DNA of 64,000 nucleotides from Enorma massiliensis phI (GTDB lineage: Bacteria; Actinomycetota; Coriobacteriia; Coriobacteriales; Coriobacteriaceae). The notes under the pieces are model-generated. The model worked only from the letters and a program-made list of their open reading frames with translations. It did no database searches and was not told where the DNA came from. The translations under genes and the position numbers were made by a program. The stretch covers positions 591,321-655,320 of the forward strand of contig NZ_HE978575.1 in assembly GCF_000311845.1 (NCBI RefSeq), written 5' to 3'. Below, piece by piece: positions 57,260 to 64,000 of this stretch; the first letter of the stretch is position 1, and every line of letters begins with the position of its first letter.

Positions 57260-58756
57260 ATGCATCTGGACTTTGAATGGGGTACCGGCATGATTGGGGC
57301 CGAGCTCCCCGATACAACCGACGTCTTCGTCACCGGCGAGACCGTCAAGGACCCCGAGTGCCTGCCCCAGGATTGGGACAGCCTCTACGCGGCAACGCTC
57401 GAGAGCATCCGCAACCCCATCGGCATGGAGCCGCTCGCTTCCTATGCGGGGCCGGGCAAGAAGGTCGTCATCGTGATCCCCGATATCGTGAAGGGCGGCA
57501 CCCAGCCCACCGCGCACCGTAAGGTTGCCATCCGCGCGTGCCTCGATGAGCTCTTCGCGAACGGCGTGAAGCACGACGACGTGTTGCTCCTCTTCTCGAA
57601 CGGCCTGCACCCCCGCACCTCCACTGCCGAGGCCAAGCAGATTCTGGGCGACGACCTCTACAACGAGTTCGAGGCAACCGGCCAGATCACGAGCCACGAT
57701 TCCGAGGACTACGACCACCTGGTCGATCTGGGCTACACCGCTCAGGGCGACCACGTGATCATGAACAAGTACGTTTACGATGCCGACATCGCCATTCTTA
57801 TCGGCCATACCCAGGGCAACCCCTATGGCGGCTACTCGGGCGGTTACAAGCATTGCGCCACGGGCATCACCCACTGGCGCTCCATCGGTGCCCACCACGT
57901 GCCGCGCGTCATGAGCCGCCCCGACTTCGTGCCTGTGTCTACCCATAGCCTCATGCGTGACAAGTTCGACAGCCAGGGCATGTTCATGGAAGAGAAGATG
58001 GGCAAGAAGTTCTTCTGCGTGGACGCGGTGCTCGACACCTGGAGCCGCCAGATCGCCATCTTCTCGGGGTACGCTGCCGAGATGCAGCCCGTGAGCTGGA
58101 AGGTTGCCGATAAGCGCACCTATGTGCACTGGGCCGAGAAGAAATACGACATCGTGGTCATGGGCATGCCCACCAACTTCCACTACGGCGACGGCATGGG
58201 CACGAACCCCATCCAGATGATGCAGGCCGTCTCCGCCCAGGTCATTCGCCACAAGCGCATCCTCTCCGACCACTGCGTCTTCGTGATCGCGAGCTACTGC
58301 AACGGCTGGTTCCACGACGAGCGCTGGCCGTACCTGCGCGAGCAGTGGGAGCTGTGGCAGTCCGATAAGATGAACACGCTCGACGACATGATCAAGTACG
58401 GTGAGTACTTCGCCACCAACGAGGAGTACATCCGCAAGTACCGCTTTGCCGGTGCGTTCCATCCGTTCCATGGCTTCAGCATGATGACCTGCGGAAACCT
58501 CGCCGAGAAGTATCTCTCTGCTACGTATATCGTGGGCGCGCAGAAGCCGGGCATCGCCCGTACCATGGGCCTCAAGACCCGTCCGACCTTCGAGGAGGCC
58601 ATCGCCGACGCCACGCGCAAGTACACCGATGGCAACCCCAACATCCTGGCGCTCCCGCACGCGTACAACCGCGCCGTGCCGCACCTGTGCATGAAGGATC
58701 CGTCGCAGAACAGCCACTTCCGCGACGATGCCCCCGCGCATCCCTGCGGTTGCTAA
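57260..58756 (+). CDS. LarA-superfamily (nickel-pincer nucleotide) racemase/epimerase-like enzyme
   Basis: A 498-residue protein of the LarA (DUF2088) family, which racemise or epimerise 2-hydroxy acids with a nickel-pincer nucleotide. By eye against L. plantarum LarA, the cofactor-binding Lys is K197 in GGYSGGYKHC, the nickel His is H213 in SIGAHHVPR and the first catalytic His is H117 in SNGLHPRTS. The second catalytic His, ten residues before the Lys, is N187 in GHTQGNPYGGYS, although H183 is near. It is longer than typical LarA (~425). The substrate is therefore unlikely to be simply lactate. Start ATG 57260 fits AGAAAGGA; ATG 57254 and 57239 are also in frame. It sits inside a sugar-phosphate operon. 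Confidence 0.88.
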   Translation: MHLDFEWGTGMIGAELPDTTDVFVTGETVKDPECLPQDWDSLYAATLESIRNPIGMEPLASYAGPGKKVVIVIPDIVKGGTQPTAHRKVAIRACLDELFANGVKHDDVLLLFSNGLHPRTSTAEAKQILGDDLYNEFEATGQITSHDSEDYDHLVDLGYTAQGDHVIMNKYVYDADIAILIGHTQGNPYGGYSGGYKHCATGITHWRSIGAHHVPRVMSRPDFVPVSTHSLMRDKFDSQGMFMEEKMGKKFFCVDAVLDTWSRQIAIFSGYAAEMQPVSWKVADKRTYVHWAEKKYDIVVMGMPTNFHYGDGMGTNPIQMMQAVSAQVIRHKRILSDHCVFVIASYCNGWFHDERWPYLREQWELWQSDKMNTLDDMIKYGEYFATNEEYIRKYRFAGAFHPFHGFSMMTCGNLAEKYLSATYIVGAQKPGIARTMGLKTRPTFEEAIADATRKYTDGNPNILALPHAYNRAVPHLCMKDPSQNSHFRDDAPAHPCGC

Positions 58757-58827
58757 ATCCACTCGGTACTGAGGGCACGGGGATACGGGTGCAACCTCGC
58801 ATCCCCGGCTACTTCCTTGTCGTAAGA

Positions 58828-58912
58828 CCGCCTGCGCGGGCATATCGTCCCGTGCTCAAACAGTCTCACTGCGTTCGAAACTGCGCGTGGGACGATATGC
58901 CCGCGCAGGCGG
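58828..58912. repeat. HP2-like hairpin, copy F
   Basis: Perfect 24-bp outer arms (58828-58851 and 58889-58912) around TGCTCAAACAGTC...GAAACTGCGC, a shortened version of the HP2 internal motif. It lies between the larA-type and PGI-type genes. Confidence 0.8.
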
Positions 58913-58949
58913 CTGACGCGCCAGAATGGCTTCAGCCCATGTATGCCTA

Positions 58950-59044
58950 GCCCGGCCTCCGGGCATGTGCTCTGGCGCAGTTCCGCAGCAAGCGTAGCGA
59001 GCGAGGACTGTTTGAGCACAGAGGACATGCCCGGAGGGCCGGGC
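58950..59044. repeat. HP2 hairpin, copy G (inverted)
   Basis: Outer arms GCCCGGCC-TCCGGGCATGT and its complement pair with one bulge. Read on the minus strand the internal motif is TGCTCAAACAGTCCTCGC opposite GCTGCGGAACTGCGCC, nearly identical to copy E, with inner stem TCGCTACGC. It ends 26 bases before the PGI-type ATG. Confidence 0.8.
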
Positions 59045-59069
59045 GGATAGGGTGAGCGGAGGAGCTGCA

Positions 59070-60332
59070 ATGTTGAAGTTGAACAGAAGCTTTGCCTCGG
59101 CATTCGTTGCTGAGGACGAGCTTGTTAGCTATATGGATGAACATGCCGACGTGTTGGCGCGCTGCCAGGCGGGCGAGGACCGCTATGCGGATTCGCTCGG
59201 CTGGCTCTCCGTCGACGAATGGGCGAGTGACGCCATCCTTGACCGTACCTGCGCGCTTGCGGAGCAGATTCGCTCCATGGCCGACACCTTCGTTGTGATC
59301 GGCGTAGGCGGCTCGAATAACGGGTCGCGTTCCGTGCAGGCTGCGCTTGCCCCCGAGGGAGCACGGCTTGTGTGGGCGGGGAATACGCTTTCGGCTTGGG
59401 AGCTCAACCGTGTGCTCGATGAGCTTGAGGGCCATGATGTGGTGATCGATTGCATCGCCAAGAATTTCGAGACGCTCGAGCCGGGCTCATCGTTCCGTCT
59501 GCTCCGCCAGTGCCTCGTCGAACGCTATGGCCGCGAGGAGGCCGCGCGCCGCATCGTCTGCACGGGTACGATCGGCTCGCCGCTCGAGGACCTCTGCCGT
59601 GCCGAGGGGTACACCTTCGTGCCCTTCGCCACCAACGTGGGAGGCCGCTATACCGCACTTACCGAGGTGCACTTGCTGCCCATGGCGGTTGCGGGCGTGG
59701 ACATTCGCGCGCTCGTTGCGGGCGCCCGCACCATGGAGCGACTCCTTCGTACGGCGCCAGCGGGGGAGAACTCAGCGTTTGCCTATGCATCGGCTCGCAA
59801 CATGCTGTGGGACCGCGGGTATCGCGTCGAACTTCTGAGTTTTTTCGAGCCTCGTTTCCGGTGGTTCTCAAAGTGGTGGGAGCAGCTCTTTGCCGAGAGC
59901 GAGGGAAAGGATGGCAGAGGCATATTCCCCGCTGCCGCAGAGTGCTCCGAGGAGCTCCATAGTCTGGGACAGTTTGTGCAGGACGGCACGCACATCCTTT
60001 TCGAGACCTTCCTTGATGTCTTGGAACCGGGAGCGGGCGACAGCCTCGTGTTGGGCGGCACCGACGTGGCGGATGCCTTTGGCTACCTGGACGGCAAAGA
60101 TTTCTGGGATATCAATAAGGCGAGCTTCACGGCGACCCGCGAGGCGCATGCCGGAATGCTGCCATGCTTTACGCTCGAGCTCGATCGTCTTGATGAGGAG
60201 CATATGGGCATGCTCTTCTACTGGTTCGCGTTCGCGTGCTATGCTTCTGGGGAGCTTTTGGGTGTAAACCCCTTTGACCAGCCAGGCGTAGAGGCGTACA
60301 AGCGCCTCATGTTCGATGCGCTCGGAAAATAG
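59070..60332 (+). CDS. Glucose-6-phosphate isomerase-family protein
   Basis: A 420-residue SIS-fold isomerase of the PGI family. It has VVIGVGGSNNGSRSVQAAL (phosphate loop), the family signature VGGRYTALTEVHLLPMAVAG, and PFDQPGVEAYKRLM with the C-terminal Lys. Several positions differ from ordinary PGI (GGSNNGS for GGSxLG, TEVHLLP for SPVGLLP), and it is shorter than typical bacterial PGI (~450), so it may isomerise another aldose phosphate. It lies after the larA-type gene behind two hairpin repeats. ATG 59070 follows GGAGGAG. Confidence 0.88.
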   Translation: MLKLNRSFASAFVAEDELVSYMDEHADVLARCQAGEDRYADSLGWLSVDEWASDAILDRTCALAEQIRSMADTFVVIGVGGSNNGSRSVQAALAPEGARLVWAGNTLSAWELNRVLDELEGHDVVIDCIAKNFETLEPGSSFRLLRQCLVERYGREEAARRIVCTGTIGSPLEDLCRAEGYTFVPFATNVGGRYTALTEVHLLPMAVAGVDIRALVAGARTMERLLRTAPAGENSAFAYASARNMLWDRGYRVELLSFFEPRFRWFSKWWEQLFAESEGKDGRGIFPAAAECSEELHSLGQFVQDGTHILFETFLDVLEPGAGDSLVLGGTDVADAFGYLDGKDFWDINKASFTATREAHAGMLPCFTLELDRLDEEHMGMLFYWFAFACYASGELLGVNPFDQPGVEAYKRLMFDALGK

Positions 60333-60347
60333 AGAAAGGATCTCTTT

Positions 60348-60644
60348 ATGAAGACTGTCAAACTGCTTTGCGCTGCCGGTACGTCGACGCAGATTCTTGC
60401 CCAGAAGGTGCAGGAGACTGCCGACAACCTCGGTCTCGAGATGGATGTCAAGGCTGCGTCCATTTCTGGCTCCGATGATGCCTGCAAGGATGCCGACCTG
60501 CTGCTTCTTACGCCCCAGGTTGCTTTCAAGCTTGATGTCGTGAAGATGACGTTCCCCGATAAGAAGATCGACGTGATCGATGCGAACGCCTTTGCGACGC
60601 TCGATACCCAGGCGATCATCGCGCAGATCAACAAGGAGCTCTAA
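60348..60644 (+). CDS. PTS IIB protein, lactose/cellobiose-type
   Basis: A 98-residue IIB domain with the phosphorylated cysteine in KLLCAAGTSTQILAQKV (C8) and the ending of this fold (LLTPQVAFKLDVVK, then IDVIDANAFATLD). It would receive phosphate from a IIA protein and pass it to a sugar held by a IIC permease. Neither IIA nor IIC is in the window, so it is either a lone component whose partners lie elsewhere or has a regulatory role. It follows the PGI-type gene by 15 bases with AGAAAGGA as ribosome binding site, so it belongs to the operon. Confidence 0.9.
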   Translation: MKTVKLLCAAGTSTQILAQKVQETADNLGLEMDVKAASISGSDDACKDADLLLLTPQVAFKLDVVKMTFPDKKIDVIDANAFATLDTQAIIAQINKEL

Positions 60645-60661
60645 AGTCCTAGGCTCCCAGG

Positions 60662-60871
60662 GGGCGCCCGGGCCTCTTCTTCGCTAGTCCTCGGCCTTCG
60701 GCCTGAGGAATCGCTCAGAAGAGGCCCGGGCGCCCTTGCGTTACGGGCATAGATGCGGGCTGGGACCGGGCGGTGAGGCGCCCGGGGTCGATGCTGCATG
60801 CCCGTCCCAGGCCTGCGGAATCGCTCAGAAGAGGCCCGGGCGCCCTTGCGTTGCGGGCATAGATGCGGGCG
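60662..60871. repeat. HP1 hairpin, copy D, with duplicated right half
   Basis: Hairpin 60662-60735: outer stem GGGCGCCCGGGCCTCTTCT with complement, internal CGCTAGTCCTCG opposite GAGGAATCGCTCAG, short inner stem GGCC-TTC-GGCC. The segment 60700-60761 (right half plus flank) is repeated at 60810-60871 with only a few differences, so two alternative right arms exist. It lies between the IIB gene and larC. Confidence 0.85.
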
Positions 60872-60951
60872 GGGGCGGAGCGGGCGGTTGTCTTGGAGTT
60901 AGGTCTAGGTGATAAGGTGGCCGATGTTTGGCCGCGTGAAAAAGGAGAGAC

Positions 60952-62421
60952 ATGGGCAAGACGCTCTATCTAGATTGCACGAGCGGCATCAGCGGCGATA
61001 TGTTCGCGGCTGCGCTCCTAGACCTTGGTGCCAGCGAGGAGCGTCTGCGCGCGGCGCTCGCGTCGCTTCCGCTCGGTGGCTACGATCTGCGCGTGAGCCG
61101 CGTGAGCAAGGCGGGCCTCGATTGCTGCGATTTCGACGTAGCGCTCGATACCCTGCACGAAAACCATGACCACGATATGGCTTACCTGCACGGCCACGAT
61201 CATCTGCATGAGCTTGATGGCGAGGATGGCCATCACCATGAGCACGCCCACCATCATGAGGTGCACCATGCAGAAGAGCATGGGCATGACGCTGAGCATG
61301 GCCATAGCCATGAGCACGATCACGACCACCACGGTGAGCCCCACCATCATCACGGTCATCATCATGAGCACCGTGGGCCTGCCGATATCGATGCGATGAT
61401 CGATGCGGGCTCGCTTACCGAAGGCGCCAAAGCGCTTGCGCACCGCATCGTGGATGTTCTTGCGCATGCCGAGGCGAAAGCCCACGGCGTGTCGCTTGAC
61501 GAGGTCCATTTCCACGAGGTCGGCGCTGTCGACTCCATCGTAGACATCGTGTCCGCAGCGGTGCTCTTCGACGATTTGGGCATCGATCGCGCGCTCGTGC
61601 CGCAGCTGGTAGACGGGCGCGGCACCATTCGCTGCCAACACGGCATCATCCCGGTGCCGGTGCCTGCCACCCTGAACATCGTTCAGCAGCACGGCCTGCC
61701 GCTTTCTGTTTGCGGCGTCGAGGGGGAGCTTGTGACGCCCACGGGCGCTGCTATCGTTGCGGCAATTGCATCCGAGTTCGAGCTTCCTGCGCGGTTTCGC
61801 GTGGAGAGGGTGGGCATCGGCGCGGGCAAGCGCGCGTACGAGCGGCCGAGCATCCTGCGCGCCATGCTGATCGACGAACTTCCTCCCCTCGATGCGCCCG
61901 CCGCGCACGAAAAGGCTGCCTGTTCCACCCAGATGCCGCCTGTTTCTGAAGGGGAGCCTACGGTCGATGTTGCCTACGCCGGTTCCGTGGTGCGCCTGGA
62001 ATGCGATATCGACGACGCTCCAGGCGAGGTGCTCGCGTATGCGGCGGAACGGCTGCGCGAAGCGGGCGCCCGTGAGGTGCATTGGGTGCCTGTGTATGCC
62101 AAGAAGGGGCGCCCTGCATGGCAGCTGCAGGTTGTTGCCGCGCCCGATGACATCGAGCGCCTCGAGGGCATCATCTTCGCCGAGACCACCACGATCGGCA
62201 TTCGGCGTTGGGAGTGTGAGCGCACAGTGCTTGCACGTTCGGAGTCGTCCGTGACGACGCCGTGGGGCACGGTGCGCGTGAAGATCGTTGACCTTCCCGA
62301 TGGTTCGCGCCGCGTTTCCCCCGAATACGAGGATACCGCAGCGCTTGCGCGGGCTGCAGGCATCCCGCTCCAAAAGGTGATGGACGCTGTTCAGTTGGGT
62401 ATCATGGGGACAGATAGCTGA
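60952..62421 (+). CDS. larC: LarC: nickel-pincer cofactor nickel-insertion enzyme
   Basis: A 489-residue CTP-dependent nickel insertase, the last step of nickel-pincer nucleotide synthesis. The start LYLDCTSGISGDMFAAALLDLG is diagnostic. Residues ~70-140 form a His-rich stretch (about 33 His, e.g. HHHEHAHHH, GEPHHHHGHHHEH) likely to bind or store nickel. The core follows (VHFHEVGAVDSIVDIVSAAVL in outline, then IRCQHGIIPVPVPAT, then TPTGAAIVAAI), and the LarC2 part begins near residue 345 (VVRLECDIDDAPGEVLAYAA, then PVYAKKGRPAWQLQV). LarC1 and LarC2 are in one frame, so no ribosomal frameshift is needed as in L. plantarum. AAAGGAG precedes the ATG. Confidence 0.94.
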   Translation: MGKTLYLDCTSGISGDMFAAALLDLGASEERLRAALASLPLGGYDLRVSRVSKAGLDCCDFDVALDTLHENHDHDMAYLHGHDHLHELDGEDGHHHEHAHHHEVHHAEEHGHDAEHGHSHEHDHDHHGEPHHHHGHHHEHRGPADIDAMIDAGSLTEGAKALAHRIVDVLAHAEAKAHGVSLDEVHFHEVGAVDSIVDIVSAAVLFDDLGIDRALVPQLVDGRGTIRCQHGIIPVPVPATLNIVQQHGLPLSVCGVEGELVTPTGAAIVAAIASEFELPARFRVERVGIGAGKRAYERPSILRAMLIDELPPLDAPAAHEKAACSTQMPPVSEGEPTVDVAYAGSVVRLECDIDDAPGEVLAYAAERLREAGAREVHWVPVYAKKGRPAWQLQVVAAPDDIERLEGIIFAETTTIGIRRWECERTVLARSESSVTTPWGTVRVKIVDLPDGSRRVSPEYEDTAALARAAGIPLQKVMDAVQLGIMGTDS

Positions 62422-62460
62422 AGAAGCCTTTCGAGATAGCTCGAGCGAAGGGGGAGCACC

Positions 62461-62838
62461 ATGTCTCAGAACCAGAAAATCTTGAAGATCATGAGCTTCG
62501 TCGCGGTCTTAGCTGCGCTCGGCATGGCGTGGTGGTCGTCTATGGCCATTGCGTTCGCCAACACCTCGCCGGGGCTTCTGCTTGCCATCTGCTCGGTGGT
62601 GCCCTGCGTGCTCGACCTGTTCCTGGGCGTCTGGGGTATCGGGGCGGCCAACCGGCCTGCCCGTGCATACGCGACGACATACGTGGGGGTGACGCTGCTC
62701 GCGCTCGTGCTCAACGCGGTAGCGGTTGTGGTGTACGTGCTTCTGAACGGTTTCGTATGGCCGGCAATCGTCAATCTGGTCATCGTCGCGGTGTACTACT
62801 ACTTCTCGCGCGCCGTGCGCTTCGAAGCGCTCAAATAG
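62461..62838 (+). CDS. Small four-helix membrane protein
   Basis: A 125-residue protein with four predicted transmembrane helices (ILKIMSFVAVLAALGMAWW, LLLAICSVVPCVLDLFLGVWG in outline, TTYVGVTLLALVLNAVAVVVYVL in outline, IVNLVIVAVYYYFSRAV) and very short loops. No family is recognised with confidence. It follows larC by 39 bases and is closed by a strong terminator, so it is the last gene of that unit; a link to nickel uptake or storage would be speculation. Confidence 0.75.
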   Translation: MSQNQKILKIMSFVAVLAALGMAWWSSMAIAFANTSPGLLLAICSVVPCVLDLFLGVWGIGAANRPARAYATTYVGVTLLALVLNAVAVVVYVLLNGFVWPAIVNLVIVAVYYYFSRAVRFEALK

Positions 62839-62887
62839 CCGGTAAAGCCGGCCGGCGGCTTTCTTCCTCTTCTGGCATGCCAGCTTG

Positions 62888-62932
62888 CCTCCCGCATCCC
62901 CTGCGCAACGCTTGGGATGCGGGAGGTTTTTT
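62888..62932 (+). terminator. Rho-independent terminator
   Basis: CCTCCCGCATCCC and GGGATGCGGGAGG pair perfectly (13 bp) around a 13-base loop and are followed by TTTTTT. Confidence 0.93.
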
Positions 62933-63060
62933 ATGCGATGAGCAGGCTGCCGAGTGCGCTCTCGGTGCAGCATCGATTTTGCCGCACAGGGCGGCTCGCC
63001 GTCGCTTGCGTGGGGCCGGATTTGCTACCCTTGTGGGGTCACCGATGGAAAGGACGGCTC

Positions 63061-63630
63061 ATGAAGGTTCTCATCGCATCCGATATCCATGGTTCCGCGT
63101 ACTGGGCGGAGCGGCTGGTCCGCGCCGTCGAGGTGGAGCAGCCCGACCGGATCGTGCTGCTCGGCGACCTGCTCTACCATGGCCCTCGTAACGACCTCCC
63201 GCGCGAATACGATCCGAAGCGCGTCATCCCCCTGCTGAACGGCCTCGCGGATAGCGGCAGCCTTGTGGCAGTGCGGGGAAACTGCGATGCCGAGGTTGAC
63301 CAGATGGTGCTCTCGTTCCCCTGCATGGCCGACTATGCCGAGCTGGTGGATGACGGCGGCAGAACGCTCTTCCTCACGCACGGCCACGTGTTCGGAGCGG
63401 GCTTCCATAACAGCGTCGACAACATCCCGGCATTGGCAGAGGGTTCGGCGGTCGTCTATGGCCATACGCATGTCAAGGTCAACGAGGCCGTGGGCGCCCG
63501 GCCTGGCATCTGGGCGTTCAACCCGGGCAGCGTGTCTATCCCCAAGGATGGATCGCATAGCTACGGCATCTATGAAAGCGGCGAGGCGCTCGAGAGCGCT
63601 TTCCGCCACGTTGTGCTCGAGGAGGCGTAG
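63061..63630 (+). CDS. YfcE-type metallophosphoesterase
   Basis: A 189-residue phosphodiesterase of the YfcE/MJ0936 group. Metal motifs are IASDIHGSAYW (DXH), LLGDLLYHGPRND (GDXXXXG), VAVRGNCDAEVD (GNCD/H), FLTHGHVFG (HGH) and VVYGHTHVKVNE (GHTH). YfcE proteins hydrolyse phosphodiesters in vitro with divalent metal; the natural substrate is unknown. ATG 63061 follows AAAGGA; a longer in-frame start at 62917 lies over the terminator. mazG follows by three bases, suggesting co-transcription. Confidence 0.93.
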   Translation: MKVLIASDIHGSAYWAERLVRAVEVEQPDRIVLLGDLLYHGPRNDLPREYDPKRVIPLLNGLADSGSLVAVRGNCDAEVDQMVLSFPCMADYAELVDDGGRTLFLTHGHVFGAGFHNSVDNIPALAEGSAVVYGHTHVKVNEAVGARPGIWAFNPGSVSIPKDGSHSYGIYESGEALESAFRHVVLEEA

Positions 63631-63633
63631 GCG

Positions 63634-64000
63634 ATGCCGGAGCCTACGGATCTGCCGGAGCAGGGCAAGCGCGACCGCACGACCCGCGTTGACGCCCGCG
63701 ATGCCTTCGATGCCCTGACCGAGACCATCTGGCGTTTGCGACAGCCCGACGGCTGCCCATGGGACCGCGAGCAGACGCATGCCTCGATCGCAAAGAACAT
63801 GATCGAAGAGGCGTATGAAGCGGTTGACTGCATCGAGGAGGGCGATACCGCGCACCTTCGCGAGGAGCTGGGCGATGTGCTCATGCAGGTCATGCTTCAC
63901 GCGCAGATTGCGGCCGACGCCGATGAGTTCACGGTCGAGGATGTGGTGAACGAACTTAATGAGAAGCTGATTCGCCGGCATCCTCACGTGTTCGGCTCAG
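63634..64000 (+). CDS. mazG: MazG nucleoside triphosphate pyrophosphohydrolase (5' part, runs off the window)
   Basis: The first 122 codons of a MazG-family NTP pyrophosphohydrolase, cut by the window end. The family core is clear: IWRLRQPDGCPWDREQTHAS, then MIEEAYEAVDCIEEGD (Mg-binding EEXXE), then EELGDVLMQVMLHAQIA (EXXD), then NEKLIRRHPHVFG. It hydrolyses NTPs and abnormal nucleotides and can lower (p)ppGpp by limiting its precursors. The ribosome binding site GGAGG lies in the end of the preceding gene. Confidence 0.95.
   Translation, partial: MPEPTDLPEQGKRDRTTRVDARDAFDALTETIWRLRQPDGCPWDREQTHASIAKNMIEEAYEAVDCIEEGDTAHLREELGDVLMQVMLHAQIAADADEFTVEDVVNELNEKLIRRHPHVFGS

Overview
The window looks like chromosomal DNA of a gut actinobacterium of the class Coriobacteriia, most likely Collinsella or a close relative. 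This is inferred from the high GC, the very strong G/C third-position bias, actinobacterial-type protein sequences and the gene set (ftsE-ftsX-rnr-smpB, recJ-relA, split transketolase, LarB/LarC, hisZ-type histidine synthesis). I could not run a taxonomic search. Most of the window is dense housekeeping sequence with strong GGAGG-type ribosome binding sites. Between the genes lie several families of repeated palindromes. No rRNA, tRNA, CRISPR array or intact insertion sequence was found.

Layout. (1) 1-1605: a palindromic array with a 30-bp period, a Nim/PNPOx-type flavoprotein and a gene-poor stretch. (2) 1606-5555: secA and prfB, coupled by a one-base overlap. (3) 5.7-11.8 kb: an AT-richer accessory island. 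It holds a three-gene operon (membrane thioredoxin, secreted four-cysteine protein, small membrane protein), a divergent radical SAM/SPASM protein followed by a 23-codon ORF, a DUF2975/XRE pair, an unknown secreted protein and a VanZ-domain protein. (4) 12.1-22.6 kb: YitT-type membrane protein, two-subunit transketolase, ftsE (long N-terminal extension), ftsX, RNase R, a TPR-like protein, smpB, flavin reductase and rubredoxin. (5) 23.2-34.4 kb: GH13 glycosidase, a RecJ nuclease fused to a RecQ-like helicase, RelA/SpoT, a metallo-beta-lactamase-fold hydrolase, class II aldolase and a transglutaminase-fold protein. (6) 34.7-45.3 kb: a nearly complete histidine pathway, with hisZ and hisG fused into one gene and then hisD-C-B-H-A-F-I-E. 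It is interrupted by a lipoprotein and a decayed sugar-kinase remnant. (7) 45.5-52.5 kb: ArsC/Spx-type protein, small membrane protein, larB, then leftward nagA, nagB and a three-gene ABC importer. (8) 52.8-62.9 kb: a LacI regulator followed by an apparent second upper-glycolysis module (class II aldolase, PFK-like kinase, divergent triosephosphate isomerase, PGI-like isomerase, lone PTS IIB) enclosing a LarA-superfamily enzyme, with LarC (nickel insertion) downstream. (9) 63.0-64.0 kb: a YfcE-type phosphoesterase and the start of mazG.

The best candidate for an undescribed system is region 8. A LacI regulator with two identical 16-bp operators, one by its own gene and one by the ABC importer, seems to control a private isomerase-kinase-aldolase-isomerase set together with a nickel-pincer-nucleotide enzyme. 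In that enzyme the metal-binding Lys and His are kept but one catalytic His is replaced. LarB and LarC are in the window; LarE is not. The other main novelty is non-coding: (a) two 30-bp-period palindromic arrays (about 70-290 and 30600-30900); (b) a family of large hairpins with variable outer stems but a conserved internal motif (17663, 32618, 47158, 47439, 58828, 58950, 60662); (c) a 126-144-bp element with inverted ends (11803, 22798, 34498, 44795); (d) a 31-bp palindrome (5571, 38323, 44275, 45905).
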